Part shown: positions 1 to 11,547 of the stretch, piece after piece
How positions within the stretch are numbered: the first letter of the stretch is position 1
How the letters are laid out: the number at the start of each line of letters is the position of its first letter
Source of the DNA: Dromaius novaehollandiae
Lineage: Eukaryota > Chordata > Aves > Casuariiformes > Dromaiidae
Reading direction: 5' to 3'
Length of the DNA stretch: 64,000 nucleotides
Assembly (NCBI RefSeq): GCF_036370855.1
Contig: NW_026991398.1
Location: 744,001 to 808,000 of the forward strand
The notes under the pieces: generated by a model
Told to the model about the DNA's origin: nothing
The model's input: the letters and a program-made list of their open reading frames with translations, nothing else
The model's database searches: none
Made by a program: the position numbers and the translations under genes

Positions 1-301
1 GGGACATGAGGCCCTGCTGTCTCCAGCTCCATGGTCGCTGCTCCCATGCAATCCTCCTGTTAGGAGATGTTGCCCAGAATTACTTGCAGGCTTTCTGCAA
101 TTGCAAAGTTTCATGGGCCAGGTGTAGGTGCTGCCTAGGCAGGAGCTGATGTTCTCTTGGAGCAATAACTGCTGCATAATGGGTGTTTTGCTGCACTGTG
201 ATCATTGTGGGGCCCCGGGGTGAGTCCAGGTGATCATGCAGGAGCTGGCTGAGCCTTGGGGGAGGCAGGGGGAGCTGCAGGTGGCAGTAGCCATGTGGCT
301 T

Positions 302-887
302 TGTTACAAGACAACCCTGGAAGCTCAGAAAGAATGTTCATGCTGTTTAAACTAGGCAGATTAGGATAACCTCTATCTCTATTTTCTGAAAAGAAGCATT
401 CTTTAATCAAGGGCATCCTAGAGCTGCTAAAGCCCTAAAAGAAACATTAAATCAAAATGTTTTATTTCTAGGTATGTATTGCCAATTTGGCAAAAGAATT
501 GGAGGTCCATCCCTAACTATCTATCCCTAGGAGGTCTATCCCTAACTGAAGTGTCCTCATTATAATACAAAAAATCACACCCATAGGTCAAAAAGACTGG
601 TGCCCAGGTGAAGACCCCTCCTCTGAGCATGCGTAGTAGTACAATGGTGTGTAAGCAATATTATAATTGTATGTAAATCACTAACCAATCAGTGCAAAAG
701 GGAGAGTTGCAAACCTTGCAATTTGTATAAATGCTACTTGAAAAGCTGGGGGTGTGTGCTTGATTTGTGGGAAACCACCGAGCACCCAGGCTTGTGCAGC
801 TCTGAAATAAATAAGCAAATGTCTCTCCAGAGCGTGTAATTATTGGCTTATTGCACACCAGGCAACGAATCCACTTTTCGGACAACA
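302..887 (+). mobile_element. Solo LTR, probably ERV1-like
   Basis: A 586-bp AT-richer insert starts TGTTAC and ends GACAACA, so it has TG...CA termini with short inverted ends. Inside are a CCAAT box near 684, a TATA-like TATAAA near 726 and AATAAA near 806, in the order expected for U3-R-U5. The two paralogous copies of this block read straight through at the matching site (near 61836 and near 46566 reversed). The flanks GCTT and GCTA could be a decayed 4-bp target duplication over a former CpG. Class assignment rests only on that weak duplication. Confidence 0.6.
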
Positions 888-929
888 GCTAGGCTGTGGG
901 CAGGGAGGTCACGGCTGTCTGCGAGAGCT

Positions 930-1370
930 GGGCCAGAAAATCACCAGTGTCAAATCAGCTCTTGGTCAGTAGCTGACAGGCCGGCAGGAGGCCCGAGGCT
1001 CAGCTGTTGATGATGAGGTCATAGATAACTTCCATCCCAGAGGTTTATAAACCAGCTACAGACACATGGCTGTGAAGTTGACTGTGAGGTCATCTCCTTC
1101 TGAGTCCTTGATAGGCCAGCAGCAGGCAGGTGGATGTTGATTGGGAGGTCTCTTTTGTCAGAGTACCTGAGAGGCCAGCAGTTGCAAATGGCTGGGGAAG
1201 TTACTCTGAGGTACCTTCTGACTCGAACACTCATATGCCAACAGCAGGCACATGGTGGGGTACACGCTTGTGATGTCACTTCTATCTGAGCAGCTGATAG
1301 GCCAGGAGAAGGCACATATGGCTTGGATGTCATTGGCAACGTCACTTCTGGGTTTGCAGTGTGTGCCCAG
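930..1370 (-). repeat. Minisatellite, antisense array
   Basis: Degenerate units of about 60-70 bp read on the minus strand as a pattern of GCCTGCTGCTGGCCTATCAG followed by a variable part and AGAAGTGACCTCAC. The same family occurs at 42230-43780, 46120-46560 and 61870-62290. Unit boundaries are blurred by divergence. Confidence 0.6.
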
Positions 1371-1665
1371 AGGAGGGATTGATGCCGGCAGAGCTCTACA
1401 GCAGTACAGAAATGCAGCTTATCAAACAAACAGAAGTAGATGATAATGTCCCACACTATCTGACTCAAATGTTATTCCACTCCGTCATCATGAGTTCGTA
1501 GTGCTACATTTACAATGCGGATGATGTTCTCTGGTAAATGTAGACATGGAGTTGACTTGCTACTTCTTGCTAACTGGAGGCTTACAACCTGCTATGGGTG
1601 GCCAGGGAGTCCAGCTCAAATTTTGAGGCTGCTAAATGAATCTAGCACTGGTGCGAGCAGTGACA

Positions 1666-2364
1666 TTAGTAGTCTCTGATTTCCAGTGGCCGTGTGCTGT
1701 AGAAATTCTGCCCCATCAAAACACCAGGGGTTGTGAGATTTTCCTTCAACGTCTGAATAGCATCTCTGTGCTTTGATTCCTCAATGGGGGAACTGAGGAG
1801 GAGCAAGGCTGTGAGTGGCAGTTCAGAGGAAGTGCCTGTTGCAAGGCCTTGAGGGACTAAAAGGGAATGGAAGGGCTGGAGAGTTGGCCTTGGTATGTTT
1901 TGGGGCCCTTGGGGGTGCCCTGGCTGCCACTGTGTGTGGTCATGTGCCCTGTGTGTCCGTGATGCAGAGTCACGTGTTGGCTGGCAACCTTCTGTGAGGT
2001 GAGGGGCGGGAGTGCGGGGTGTCATAGTGGCCAGGTCCCCTGTGGTGGGGATGGATGGTGGCCTCAGTGTTTTGCTGCTCATCACAGGAGAAAGTACCTG
2101 GAGAGAGCAGTGCTGTGCGTGGGGAGTGCTGCCAGGCTGGGGAGCTGGGGAGCCCTTGGAGGTGAGGAGGTGACTTGGCTTGCAGGGCCCAGGCTGCCCT
2201 GGTGGCAAGAGCCAGGGATGCTGGCAGCCTGCTGCCTTCTGTGCACTGAGGTTCAGGCCTTGAGTTTCCTCAGCTCTTGCCAGGATCTGCAGCCAGATAT
2301 GCCACGTAGACTGTGAAATACATAGAAATATGGAGCTTAGAGTATTTGTAGTACAAGAGGCCAC
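1666..2364 (-). other. Open frame shared by three paralogous blocks (status unknown)
   Basis: A 232-codon frame has counterparts in the same phase in the other alpha copies (45213-45881 plus strand, 222 codons; 62642-63163 minus strand, 173 codons). All contain the stretch LNLSAQKAAGCQHPW. The region is stop-poor because of composition, the opposite strand is also largely open, and substitutions look unconstrained. I recognise no domain. It may be neutral sequence, a decayed exon or part of a noncoding transcript. Confidence 0.15.
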
Positions 2365-5300
2365 CTTTCAGAAAGGGTTCCTTGTTGGAGATTTTTAAAG
2401 TTAACACTTCTGGGATCTGTCCAACCACAAGTGTTTTTAGGCTAGAGGCATAGCAGTTGCCTCTCTCTCCTATAATCAAGGGCTAAGGGAGGATACTACT
2501 CATATACCTAATTGGTACAGACGCTCTTTTCTTCTCATGTGGCAGGACCCTAAAAACTCTTTGCTTATAATGCAGTAGTATCCCCCAATTAGCTCTTAAT
2601 TAACCTTCCAATTCACCCCCACCCAATCCAGTGAAATACAGCGGGTGCGGAAGGGTCTTGAGCTCTTCCTGCTGAAGGTCTCACGGCTTTGGTGCTCTCT
2701 GCTGCACTCTGCACACTGTGCACTGCCCTGGGCTCTCACACCAGACGTCCAGGGCCTGAAATCCAGCAGGAGGACACAGAGAGCAGTTTAGATCATGTGG
2801 GACTTTTTTCACCCACACAGTGAATAAGAAGATGGTCTTGCCACAGTGGAGTGCTCAGAGGCACCCTTTCAAGTGACAGTGCCACAGTCATTAGATTTAA
2901 AAATGGGCAAAATTTGGAAACCTTCCAAAGACAAAGTATTTCCTCAGAAAACAATTGGCCTTTAAAACCACTTCTCCCAGATGTGCAGTGACTACAGTGA
3001 GTTGTGATGCTCAAGCACTTTCTTGCACGTCTGCAGGAAGTACTTCAGGGGTCAGAGCTGCGAATCAGCTTGCAAAGCTGAAGCTGTTTTGTGCAGATAA
3101 CTTGCAAAGCCTCTCAGAATTAGGTTCCTCACCTTTCCACGTGCTCCTCTCTGCTCTGAGGGACTCATTTCTGACCTGGCAGATCAGGTGTCCAACTCAG
3201 CTGAGCACGTTTTGCAGTGTGTCACTGAGCTGGTTGAGGCCTGCAGGTTCTGAAGCTCCTGCCTGATCAGCTCGGGCACAGCCTGGGTCTTGGTTCACTT
3301 GTGGACTCTTCTTTGCAAGTGAACCCCCTGTGAGAAGAAATCCCAAGTGTGGATCTGAGGCTAATTTGGCCAGAGGTGCCCTCTTGTCAGTGAGGTGTGG
3401 ATAAAAGCAAGTGAGGGTCAGTTCCTTCTAGAGTGGTGCAGGGCTGTCCCAGGAGGCCTTCCACAGTTCAGCTCACCCACCAATCATCAAACTGTACATT
3501 GGAGCCTGCAGGATGACCCCTTCTTGGTAGCACACTATAGAAAAAACCCTCTGGCTGGTAATCATAATCCATCATGCACTGCTTTGGGAAGGTTGAGCTG
3601 CCAAAGGAAGCCTCCAGATAATGTCCATGGTGTCTCTGGGCCACGGAGGCAGCACACTGGGCTCAGAGGAGATCTAGGTGAGGAGCTGTGCACTGCTCGG
3701 TGGCAGGTCCCTTCCAGAGGGCTAGTCCTGAGCAGGGTGGCCGTGAGCCGTGCCTGCCTGCCTGCCGGCTGTAGGCTGGTGGGGTGGCTGCAACATAGGT
3801 ACCCTCACAATCAGCACCCAGATGGGTCCCTGTCACCTGCATCACCTCCTCCCGCCCCTCCCCAGGGCAGTCACTGCTGCTGGGTGGGCTCTCTGAGGTG
3901 CTGGGTGACATCACAAAGCCTGCTGGCCAGCACATCTGCTGAGGGCCAATCAGGCAGCTGCAGTGGAAGTGACCTCACAATCAACACTGCAGTCATGTCC
4001 CCTTTGCCTGCCTCTCCCCATCCTCCTGCCCAGATATCATCTCTGCTGGGATGAGTGGTGACATGCTTCTCGTCCTCAAAATGGCTCCTACCAGACCCCA
4101 GCCCATGAGGTTCCCGTACAAGAGGTGACCTCACCATCAACACTGCAGAGGTGTCACTTCTATCTTGTTCTCCCCTGCCCTTTTTCTGAGTTGTCCTCTC
4201 TTCTGGGCCCCACATTCAGCATCCCAGCCATGTCCCTTTACTGGCACCTCCCTCTCCCCTATCCCCATGGAATTACACACACGTGGTGGGACAGCTCACG
4301 TGGCAGGATGAAACTGGGCTCCTGGGGAAGGCAGGCTGGGGTGGCGAGGAGGTGCAGGTGTGCTCTGTGCAAAGGGGTGGCTGGAGTGCACAGGGCTTTG
4401 CCTTGGAGCAGGTGCTGAGCCAGTGGAGACCTTGTAGGAAGGATAAGAGGACACAGCAGTCTGGGTGACATTCTGGTAGGTGTTTCAGCTCATTCAGGAT
4501 CTGCTTGGCAGGATCCAACAGGAGACTTCCCTGGAGGGCAGAGGGGCCGTGAGGCCCCTATAAAGACAAACCAGGTAGAGGAAGAGAGGAGAAGCAGAGG
4601 AAGAGAGAGGAGACATGTTAATTTGAATACAGTAGTTTCTCAGAACAAAGTTTCTCCATTCAGAGTGTTGCCAGGAAGTGTATCATGAAGAAGAACATAT
4701 ACATATATATGCAAATGTAAACTCACATAGAGTAATTTCTGTAGTACATGTATATGGTGTTACCAATCTAAAATAAAGAAAATATTCATTAGAATTGATA
4801 AAGAATGTTTGAATTTCTGAAAACAAAGATTTGTTTCAGTTCTTGCATAGAGCTGTTTTTTGAATACATTTAAGGCTATGACGAGAACTTTACATTTAGA
4901 CCCTTATAGACACATACAGAGGCCACTGCTGCCTGAGATGCCCTGTGTAGCTGTGTTCCCATGCGGTGCTGGGAAATGTGACCCAGGAACTATGGGAACC
5001 TTTCTGGAGCATTGGCTGGTCACCAGAAGCATCTCCAGATCTCTCAGTAGGACAAATAATTTCTTTCCATTGACTAGAAAGGGCAGTCCAGACAACTGGG
5101 TTAGCCAGAGACACCTGCCCTGAAGGGGTCTGGCACTGGGTGAGATAATTCCCATCCCTGCTGTCACCTGAAATGGTGTCACACTGCATTGACCATGCAG
5201 GGAATGAAAAGGGAGTGTGACTAGATGTTTACGGATTCCTTTAAGATATCACTCTAACACAGGTACATTGAGATTGGTGCAAATTAGACAATTGATAAAT

Positions 5301-5674
5301 AGAGCATTTTATTGAAGCTGATCAGCCTGCCTTCCTCTATCAGCTGTGACAGTGGGACACCTCATGGTGTGACTTGCTGTGTGCAAAGAGCAAGGAGCAG
5401 CAAAAAGGATCCTGGGCAGGAAGTGGTTTGAGGGGCACTGGACTCATGCAAGATATAAAAACAGTATTTTTAATAGTGTAGGCCTTATTATGAAAGAAAT
5501 CTTTAGAAACTGTGAATACAAATGAAACAAGAAAGAAACTGGATAAATTATCTCAGGCAAAAAATATGTTTTGATACACTTCTCAGCTTTTGAAACTTCT
5601 TTATGTTCTTTCTTTTTCTTATTATCTTGTTTTCTTTGGTTCTTTTTTGATACGCTGGTCTTCTGGGGAGAATC

Positions 5675-5692
5675 TTTTTTTTTTTTTTTTTT
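5675..5692. repeat. Poly-T run
   Basis: Eighteen consecutive T. It could be the reversed tail of an old retroposed sequence, but no element body is recognised beside it. Confidence 0.9.
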
Positions 5693-6379
5693 GAAAGGGA
5701 AAGTGATTTTCAGAGCTGGGCTGGGATGCAGTCACAGGGTCATGGACAGCTGGTGCCACTGCAGGTGCCCTGGTCCCCTCTGCCCAGCCTCCCTCTGCAG
5801 CTCCAAGGGGCTCTGGTCTCCCACATGCGAGCTGCAAGAGCTGCCAGGCCCAGGCAGGTGCCTCAGAGACACCGAGGCCTCTCCAAGTGCCACTGGGTGC
5901 TTGTGGTTGGACACCGAGCTCTGCCCGGAAAGTGGAAGAGCTGTTTTCAACGTTGAAAAAATTATGACCCCACTTTCATCAGCTCAAATTATTGGCTAAT
6001 GTTCATGTCAATGTTTTGCTATGATGAAAGAGTGGAAATCTTCAGGAAGGGTATTAATCTGGGGAGAAGAAATACTGATCTGTCCTTGACCTTGTGTTTT
6101 CACTGCTCTGTCTATTAGGCTGTGGACGAAATTTCAGTGATTTCTCACATATTTCCATGTGTCCTGATTAAATTAAGCATTTCTAAAGGCATCTTTGCAT
6201 CAGATGATCTGGGCGTATGCACTTTCCCTCGTTTTCCCAGTTTTCCTCCTTCCCTTGCTCTTTATCATTCAGATGCCTCTTAACTCTCCAGTTGCTGCTC
6301 TCAGCCTCTGGGAGCCTGAAGTTTGCCTCATCCTTCAGCAGTCTCATTGTCTCTTTAGCCAGCTCCTTTCTTCTGTATT

Positions 6380-6399
6380 TTGTTGTTGTTGTTGTTGTT
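6380..6399. repeat. (GTT)n microsatellite
   Basis: About seven perfect TTG units followed by T4. Confidence 0.9.
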
Positions 6400-7310
6400 T
6401 TCCCCCTATCTATCTGTTGAAATCATTTCCAGGAAGGTTATTTCTTGTGGGCAGTGAAGCTCACTAGGGGCAGCTTGGACTTAACATACACTTGAGGAGA
6501 GTCTCTTATTAAGCTGTTTCAAATCTTATTTTGGTTTGATCGCAATTAAGACAAATCCTTCTGTGTCTGCTTGCAGCTAGTTCTCTAAGGAAAGCAGGTG
6601 GGAATTGGTGCACATGAGCTGTAACCTTCAGCTACAGACTTGAGAGGAAAAAGGTTAGATTTTAACTAGAGTGCTCTAAGTCCCCAGTGGCGGATGAGGG
6701 AACTGTCAGGGCTGGGGAGCTGAGGAGGAAGGTTGTCCATACATGTCTCCTATCAAAAATACTGCTTTTCCTACATGCCCAGACTTCATTTGGAGACCCA
6801 GTGGGTCAGTCTGAATTGGAGAATGTGGGTATCGCTTATTCTGAAAACTGAAGAATAAAGAAAGCTTCAGAGGCTGACATCTTTTGTTTTCAGGTGCTCA
6901 TTGAAATCTCCCTAATTTCAATACACACCTGAAAACTTTCTAATTAGCCACACAAGACTTGAAGAACTGAAGAAAATTATGGAAAGAGGCACGGCTCCTT
7001 AGGGGTTTTTAATGACCCCTCGGGTGTGTTTGGTGCTGAGCCCATGAACCGCAGGTGCTGAGAAGAGACTGAACAAACCTCTCAAGAAGTTAAAGTCAGA
7101 AGCAAATCCCAAGTTTCTTGGAGTGTTAACAGGTCCCACTGAGGGCCATTACCAACAAAGTCTCCCCAGGGGCTGATTAGAGCAGAAAGCTGGAGGCCCT
7201 GATTGCAGGTAGGCAAAGGCAATGTGCAGGTGGCTGTGATATCAAGTCAACCCTGATGTGTGTTATCAAGCAGAGCAATTGACAGCCAGGCACTGGGTAG
7301 GGTGATCCTT

Positions 7311-7688
7311 TGTTGGGGACCAAGATAGGATGATGCTGTGTCAGACAGCAGAGAATCTCTAAGGTAGAAAGTGATGATGTGGTAACTATGATCTGTGGCC
7401 AGAATGTGTGCATGTGAGTTGCCAGTGATCATGATGTGCCTTCCTGCCTACGTACCAGCAGTCACGGTGTGTCTTCCTGCCTACGTGCCAGCAGCCTCGG
7501 TGGGCCTGTCCTGCCTGCCTGCCTGGGATCAGGATATGTCTTCCTACCTATCACGAGATGCCACAATGTTCAGGAGACACTCGAAAGGAGGACTGGCTGG
7601 GCTTGGTTGCTGTATAACTGGCCGTTGTGTTTTTCAATAAAGGATCTTTGCACCACCCTATCTGAGATCCGTGTCGTCATATGCCGCA
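7311..7688 (+). mobile_element. Solo LTR with perfect 6-bp target-site duplication (class II-like)
   Basis: The 378-bp element begins TGTTGGGGAC and ends ATATGCCGCA. It is flanked by identical ATCCTT at 7305-7310 and 7689-7694. AATAAA at 7636-7641 is followed by a U5-like segment, and U3 contains about three diverged tandem units of 32-38 bp (7430-7560) built around CTTCCTGCCTAC. The inverted paralog near 41400-41430 lacks the insert and joins the two flanks directly. A 6-bp duplication fits alpha/betaretrovirus-type (ERVK-like) elements, but no internal sequence remains to confirm the class. Confidence 0.85.
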
Positions 7689-8486
7689 ATCCTTTCCATC
7701 GTGCATTGTTCAGGGCTCTTCCTGAGGGGCCAGTGTACAGGTGGGGGTGTGCAGTGCCGAGTGCAGGATCATGATACGGCACCTCCTGGGCTCCCAGGGG
7801 ACAAGGAGGAAGCAAGGCCACAGTGCTTTGAGGAATGGTATCTTCTTGTGGGCCTCAGTGGCAGAGACTCCAGCCATAGCCAAGAGGACAAAGACCTAGC
7901 TCTGTTAGAAGCTTTCAACCCTGGCAGTGCCTTTGGCCATCTCCACCACAGGCTGTCCTATGCTTTCCCACGCCTGTGCCTGTTTCCTTGCAGACTGTAG
8001 ACACCCAACCTGCTTCCCCACCTTGCTCTCACCTCGGGATCTTCCTACCTCTCCTGATGTCTTCCTGTCCTCACTTCCTTTTCCTTGAAACACAAAGCCA
8101 GGGGCTGATCACAGACTCCCTCTGGGTGACCTGTAGCACCACAGCACTACCCTGTGAGTGACATTTTCTTTTCCTAATGTCACATCTAAACCCCACAAGC
8201 TGCAGCTTGTGGCTTTTTCTCCTTCTCATGCTGTTTCCCATGAAACAGGAAAGCTCCATCATCTCTGAAACCACCCTCCAAGCAGTCACAGGCTTCTATT
8301 CTACTGCCCTTTGCCTCCACGTCAGCAGGCTAAAGAAGTCCAGGTCCCTCAACTTCTCCTCATGGATGGGGTTATTCCTGCCTGGGCACAGGACTTGACA
8401 CTTCTCTTGTAAATCTTCATGAGATATCTGTTGTCCGAATCACCCGAGTTTCTTAAAAGCCTTCGGGACTGAAGCTCCTCTGTGTC

Positions 8487-8520
8487 AAAAACAAAACAAA
8501 ACAAAAACAAAAGCAAACCA
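8487..8520. repeat. (AAAAC)n simple repeat
   Basis: Interrupted AAAAC units between TCAAAA and AAACCA. Confidence 0.85.
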
Positions 8521-8799
8521 AAACAGGAGCAGTCGGTTAAGGGTAAGCAGGTGTGCACTGTATGAGAAGGGATCAGGATGTTAAAAGAGACAGACTTAGA
8601 AGGGGGGAAGGTAAAAAAAAAAAAGTAAAATAATCGTGAAGCAAAGGATGGATCAGGGCTCTCTTGAGGATTCCTGCCAAGAAGCCCTGCAGCTGAGTAA
8701 TTCTGCCTGGAGGAGGACAACAAAGCTGGCCTACTTCCACTGACACAGGGAACCTGCATCTTTTCCCAGGCAACAACAAGAGACTACCAAGAGTGGGAA

Positions 8800-9690
8800 G
8801 AATCATGGACTCCTTCAGGGTGGAAGGGACCTCAGGAGGTCTCTAGCCCAATCTTCTTGCCTCTTCCTCCTGATTAGATGTCATCTACAAACGTGATGAG
8901 AGTTGCACGCTGCAGGTCACTGATGAACCTGTCAGAATAGACAGGTCCAGTGTAGACCCTGCACACTCCAACTTTACCTGGCTTCCTGGTAAAGAATGAC
9001 CCATTCAAAAAAAAATCTCTGAGCTCGATCATCCAACCAGCTTTTTACCCACCCGGTTCTCTACCCATCTTATCGTAAAACCTTACTTGTATTCAAGAAT
9101 ATTTATGCAGACAGTGTCCAAAACTTTGCTAAAATCATGGTAAATGGTATCCGGTACTTTCTGCTCCTCCACAATCACAAGTCTTTGATCACAGAAGGCA
9201 ATCAGCTTGCACAGGAATGATTTACCTTCAGTAAGTCCATGCTGCCTGCTCCCAGGCACATTCTTCATGTGCCCAGAAATGTGATGCAAGAGGATTTGCT
9301 GCATGACGCATTCCTCACTAAAGTGAGGCTGAAGGGCTTGCAGCTCCCTGGGTTGTCCTTTGGCTTGTCCTGGGTTGTGGCGTTTTTTGAAGAGGGGCAC
9401 AATGCAGTTCTTCTGCTCATTGGGACCTCCCCTGGTCTATGCAACCTTTAAAAAGGTGGTAGAGACTGGCCTTGTTATTATATAGGCCAGCCCTCTCTGT
9501 GACCTTGGATGCAGCCCATCCAGTCCTAGAGACTTGTATGGGTTGAGTTCCTGCAAGTCATCTCTCACTCAACCCTCATCTACTGTGGGCTGTTTTTCTC
9601 CTCTGGAGCCCTTATCCATCCCATACAAGAGCTCCATACATCTGAACTGTCCCTTCACACAAATAGCATCCCCTGTGCTCATCTTCCCTA
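8800..9690 (-). mobile_element. CR1 LINE fragment, internally deleted
   Basis: Read on the minus strand, 9083-9400 encodes a piece of CR1 reverse transcriptase with the block GSRQHGLTEGKSFL and the downstream DFSKVLDTV. The end near 8815-8860 carries the CR1 3'-terminal signature (reverse of GAAGGGACCTCAGGAGGTCTC). Compared with the longer inverted counterpart at 37446-40150, about 0.9 kb between the segment near 8890 and the 3' end is missing. Frames are broken, so it is not mobile. Confidence 0.85.
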
Positions 9691-11251
9691 ACCATCTTGC
9701 CTGCAGAGCTTGTACCCCGCCATCACAGCCCTCCAGTCATGCAAGCAGTCCCACCACATCTTAGTTATTCCAGCCATGTTTCAGTACTGTGGCAGCTTGT
9801 GCATCTCCATCTGCTCCTCTCTGTGCTCCTGGCTGCATGCACTTGTGTTTATTTGGGCTACAGAGCCTCAGCTGTGGCACAGAGAACAGATTGGTCATGG
9901 GGAAACCTGTTACCAAGAGCCAAAGACACCATGTGTGCAATGGTCCCACTTCAGAGCAGAGCTGTGCTGGCATAGATAGCAGATGGCAATGTAATGGCGA
10001 AAGGAGGTTCCCACTAAGAGAGCAAACCCTGCAGGGCCCAAGGCCAGGGAGAAACAGAGCTGGGCTGTGCAGGAATGCCAGGAGAGGGATTTGCTACCTG
10101 AGCTGATTCACAGCACCATGGGGCCTGTGACAGAGGTGAGCTGATGTCCAAGAAGGACAAGGTGCCACTGAAAAAGCGCCTGGGCCTGGGCAGCCTGTGA
10201 TCCAGCCACGCTGAGGTCATCATTAGCCCATTCCCTCTTCATATCATCTGGGGGTGAGAAGAGGTTCAGGGGGAGGAAAGTTAGAAGCTTTTAGGGGTGC
10301 AGAGACTAGAGCAGGGACCTTGTGACATGCCTCTCCCATTTATGCAGAACACTTGGCTGTAGATGGGATGGACTTGGCCTAAAGGCAGTAGTAGGATCCA
10401 GGTGTTTGGGCGCTGGTAGCAAACCTGAGTTGCCATGGGGCACTCACCCAGCAACCACTCCAAAGGGGCATGGTTTTCCTATAGGTCTCATGCTGTATCT
10501 GCCAGAGACCTGTGGTTGCGCTGGACACCCCAGGCATCCGACATGGCCCTGCAGGCCTATTTCTCTGTCACGGAATCAAGTGCCTGCACTGGATGGCATG
10601 AACTGTTTGCAATGTCGGGATCTGCCTGTGTCTCAGCTTCCTAGTGAGTGGAGCTCTGGGAGCAGTGGCCATTTCAGTGGCCAAGGCAATTCCCTACTTA
10701 GCCCCCGACTCCTGCTGTAGAAGGATGTAGGTCTCACAGTTGCTTTATCAGAGCAAGCAGATACTGGCACATGCCTTGCACCACCTCTGTCTCTTCCAAT
10801 GTCTCCAGCTGTTTGTGTGTGAGCAGCTGACTCCCACCCTCCATCTTCAGTGATTATAATGGGAGCTTAGACCAAGATCTCGCATGCAGACATCCATGCT
10901 GTGCTCACTTCTGCCTGGGCAAGGGCAATCCCACCTTCAGTGTGTTTTGTGGAGCTCACGGGAAGGATCTGAATCCTGCGCCAGCCCAGGGCCTTCTAAA
11001 GCAGCCTGAGAAGCCCAAACTGACTCATCTGAAACAATATCTAAACAATGGGAAAACAAGCTCTGTTTTTGTCCCCATCTAGGTGTCCTGCCTAGTAAAG
11101 AGATGGGGATAGGGGCTTCCAGAGTGGGACTATTCCACCTCTTGTGAATAACCATCCCCTGATGAAACAAATTGCAATGCTGGAATCACTCTCTCTACAC
11201 TGTTCAGAGACGGAGCATCAGTGATTATTTTGGTTTACCTCAGTGAACATT

Positions 11252-11262
11252 TCCCAGGAGGA
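11252..11262 (+). promoter_or_regulatory. EBF/Olf-1-like motif, unit A
   Basis: TCCCAGGAGGA fits the published Olf-1/EBF pattern TCCCNNRRGRR and lies 280 bp before the conserved donor. An ATTA homeodomain core lies at 11224-11227. The motif is kept in units A, B, C and D. Function is inferred from its known use in OR promoters. Confidence 0.4.
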
Positions 11263-11541
11263 GGGAGCACAAGGGACGGAGACATTCAGGCCTTCAGCTG
11301 GGCCTCTGCTCCTGTGTGGGGCCAGGCTCCTGGGATGGAGGGAGCTCATGGCAACCTGGCAGCACTGCCCAGACACAGCTGTGTGCAGGAGCAGCTCCTC
11401 TGCCAAGAGCAGCAGGGCTGCGGGCACTGCCTGCTGCTGCTGACATGAGATGAGAGAAGGCAGAGAGAAGTGGAAGGCAGTGTGGAGTGGGAGGACAGAG
11501 GAGAGCTGCTTGTGGGGGAAATCTTCACAGCCCTTGACACG

Positions 11542-11547
11542 GTAAGT
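11542..11547 (+). promoter_or_regulatory. Conserved 5' splice donor of OR 5' exon, unit A
   Basis: GACACG|GTAAGT is a near-perfect donor kept at the same place in units A, B, D and E (GTAAGC in C). Paired with the acceptor at 13743 it would define a 2202-bp intron. The exon start is not visible. Confidence 0.5.

Larger units (their letters stand above)
1..3270 (+). repeat. Segmental duplication block alpha, copy 1
   Basis: Direct copy of 61555-64000 and inverted copy of roughly 44300-47000, recognisable line by line (for example positions 1-290 against 61555-61850, and 2960-3260 against 44300-44570 read in reverse). It is interrupted by a solo LTR at 302-887 that the other two copies lack. 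No gene is recognised inside; open frames in it are discussed separately. Confidence 0.85.
3271..6489. other. Unassigned sequence without recognised genes
   Basis: No gene, RNA or clear transposon is recognised. Two short stretches near 3970 and 4124 carry GTGACCTCAC followed by ATCAACACTGCAG, related to the minisatellite family. A purine-rich stretch lies at 4570-4615, and the part after 4620 is AT-rich. Frames in 3395-4500 are open on both strands and look compositional. Confidence 0.5.
6490..8790 (+). repeat. Segmental duplication block beta, copy 1
   Basis: Direct counterpart of 23700-25610 and inverted counterpart of about 40150-42190. For example 7081-7260 matches the reverse of 41460-41660, and 6560-6720 matches the reverse of 42010-42180. 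It contains a solo LTR (7311-7688) absent from the inverted copy. The 3' part near 8150-8440 includes degraded CR1-derived sequence on the minus strand, related to 40330-40900. No gene recognised. Confidence 0.85.

Noticed and set aside
3395..4054. 219-codon plus-strand frame in the unassigned left region
   Set aside because: No recognisable domain, overlaps equally open minus-strand frames, and has no paralog supporting it.
5571..5999. Phenylalanine-rich frame with a membrane-like look
   Set aside because: The hydrophobic part is produced by a T-rich stretch and the poly-T run at 5675-5692.
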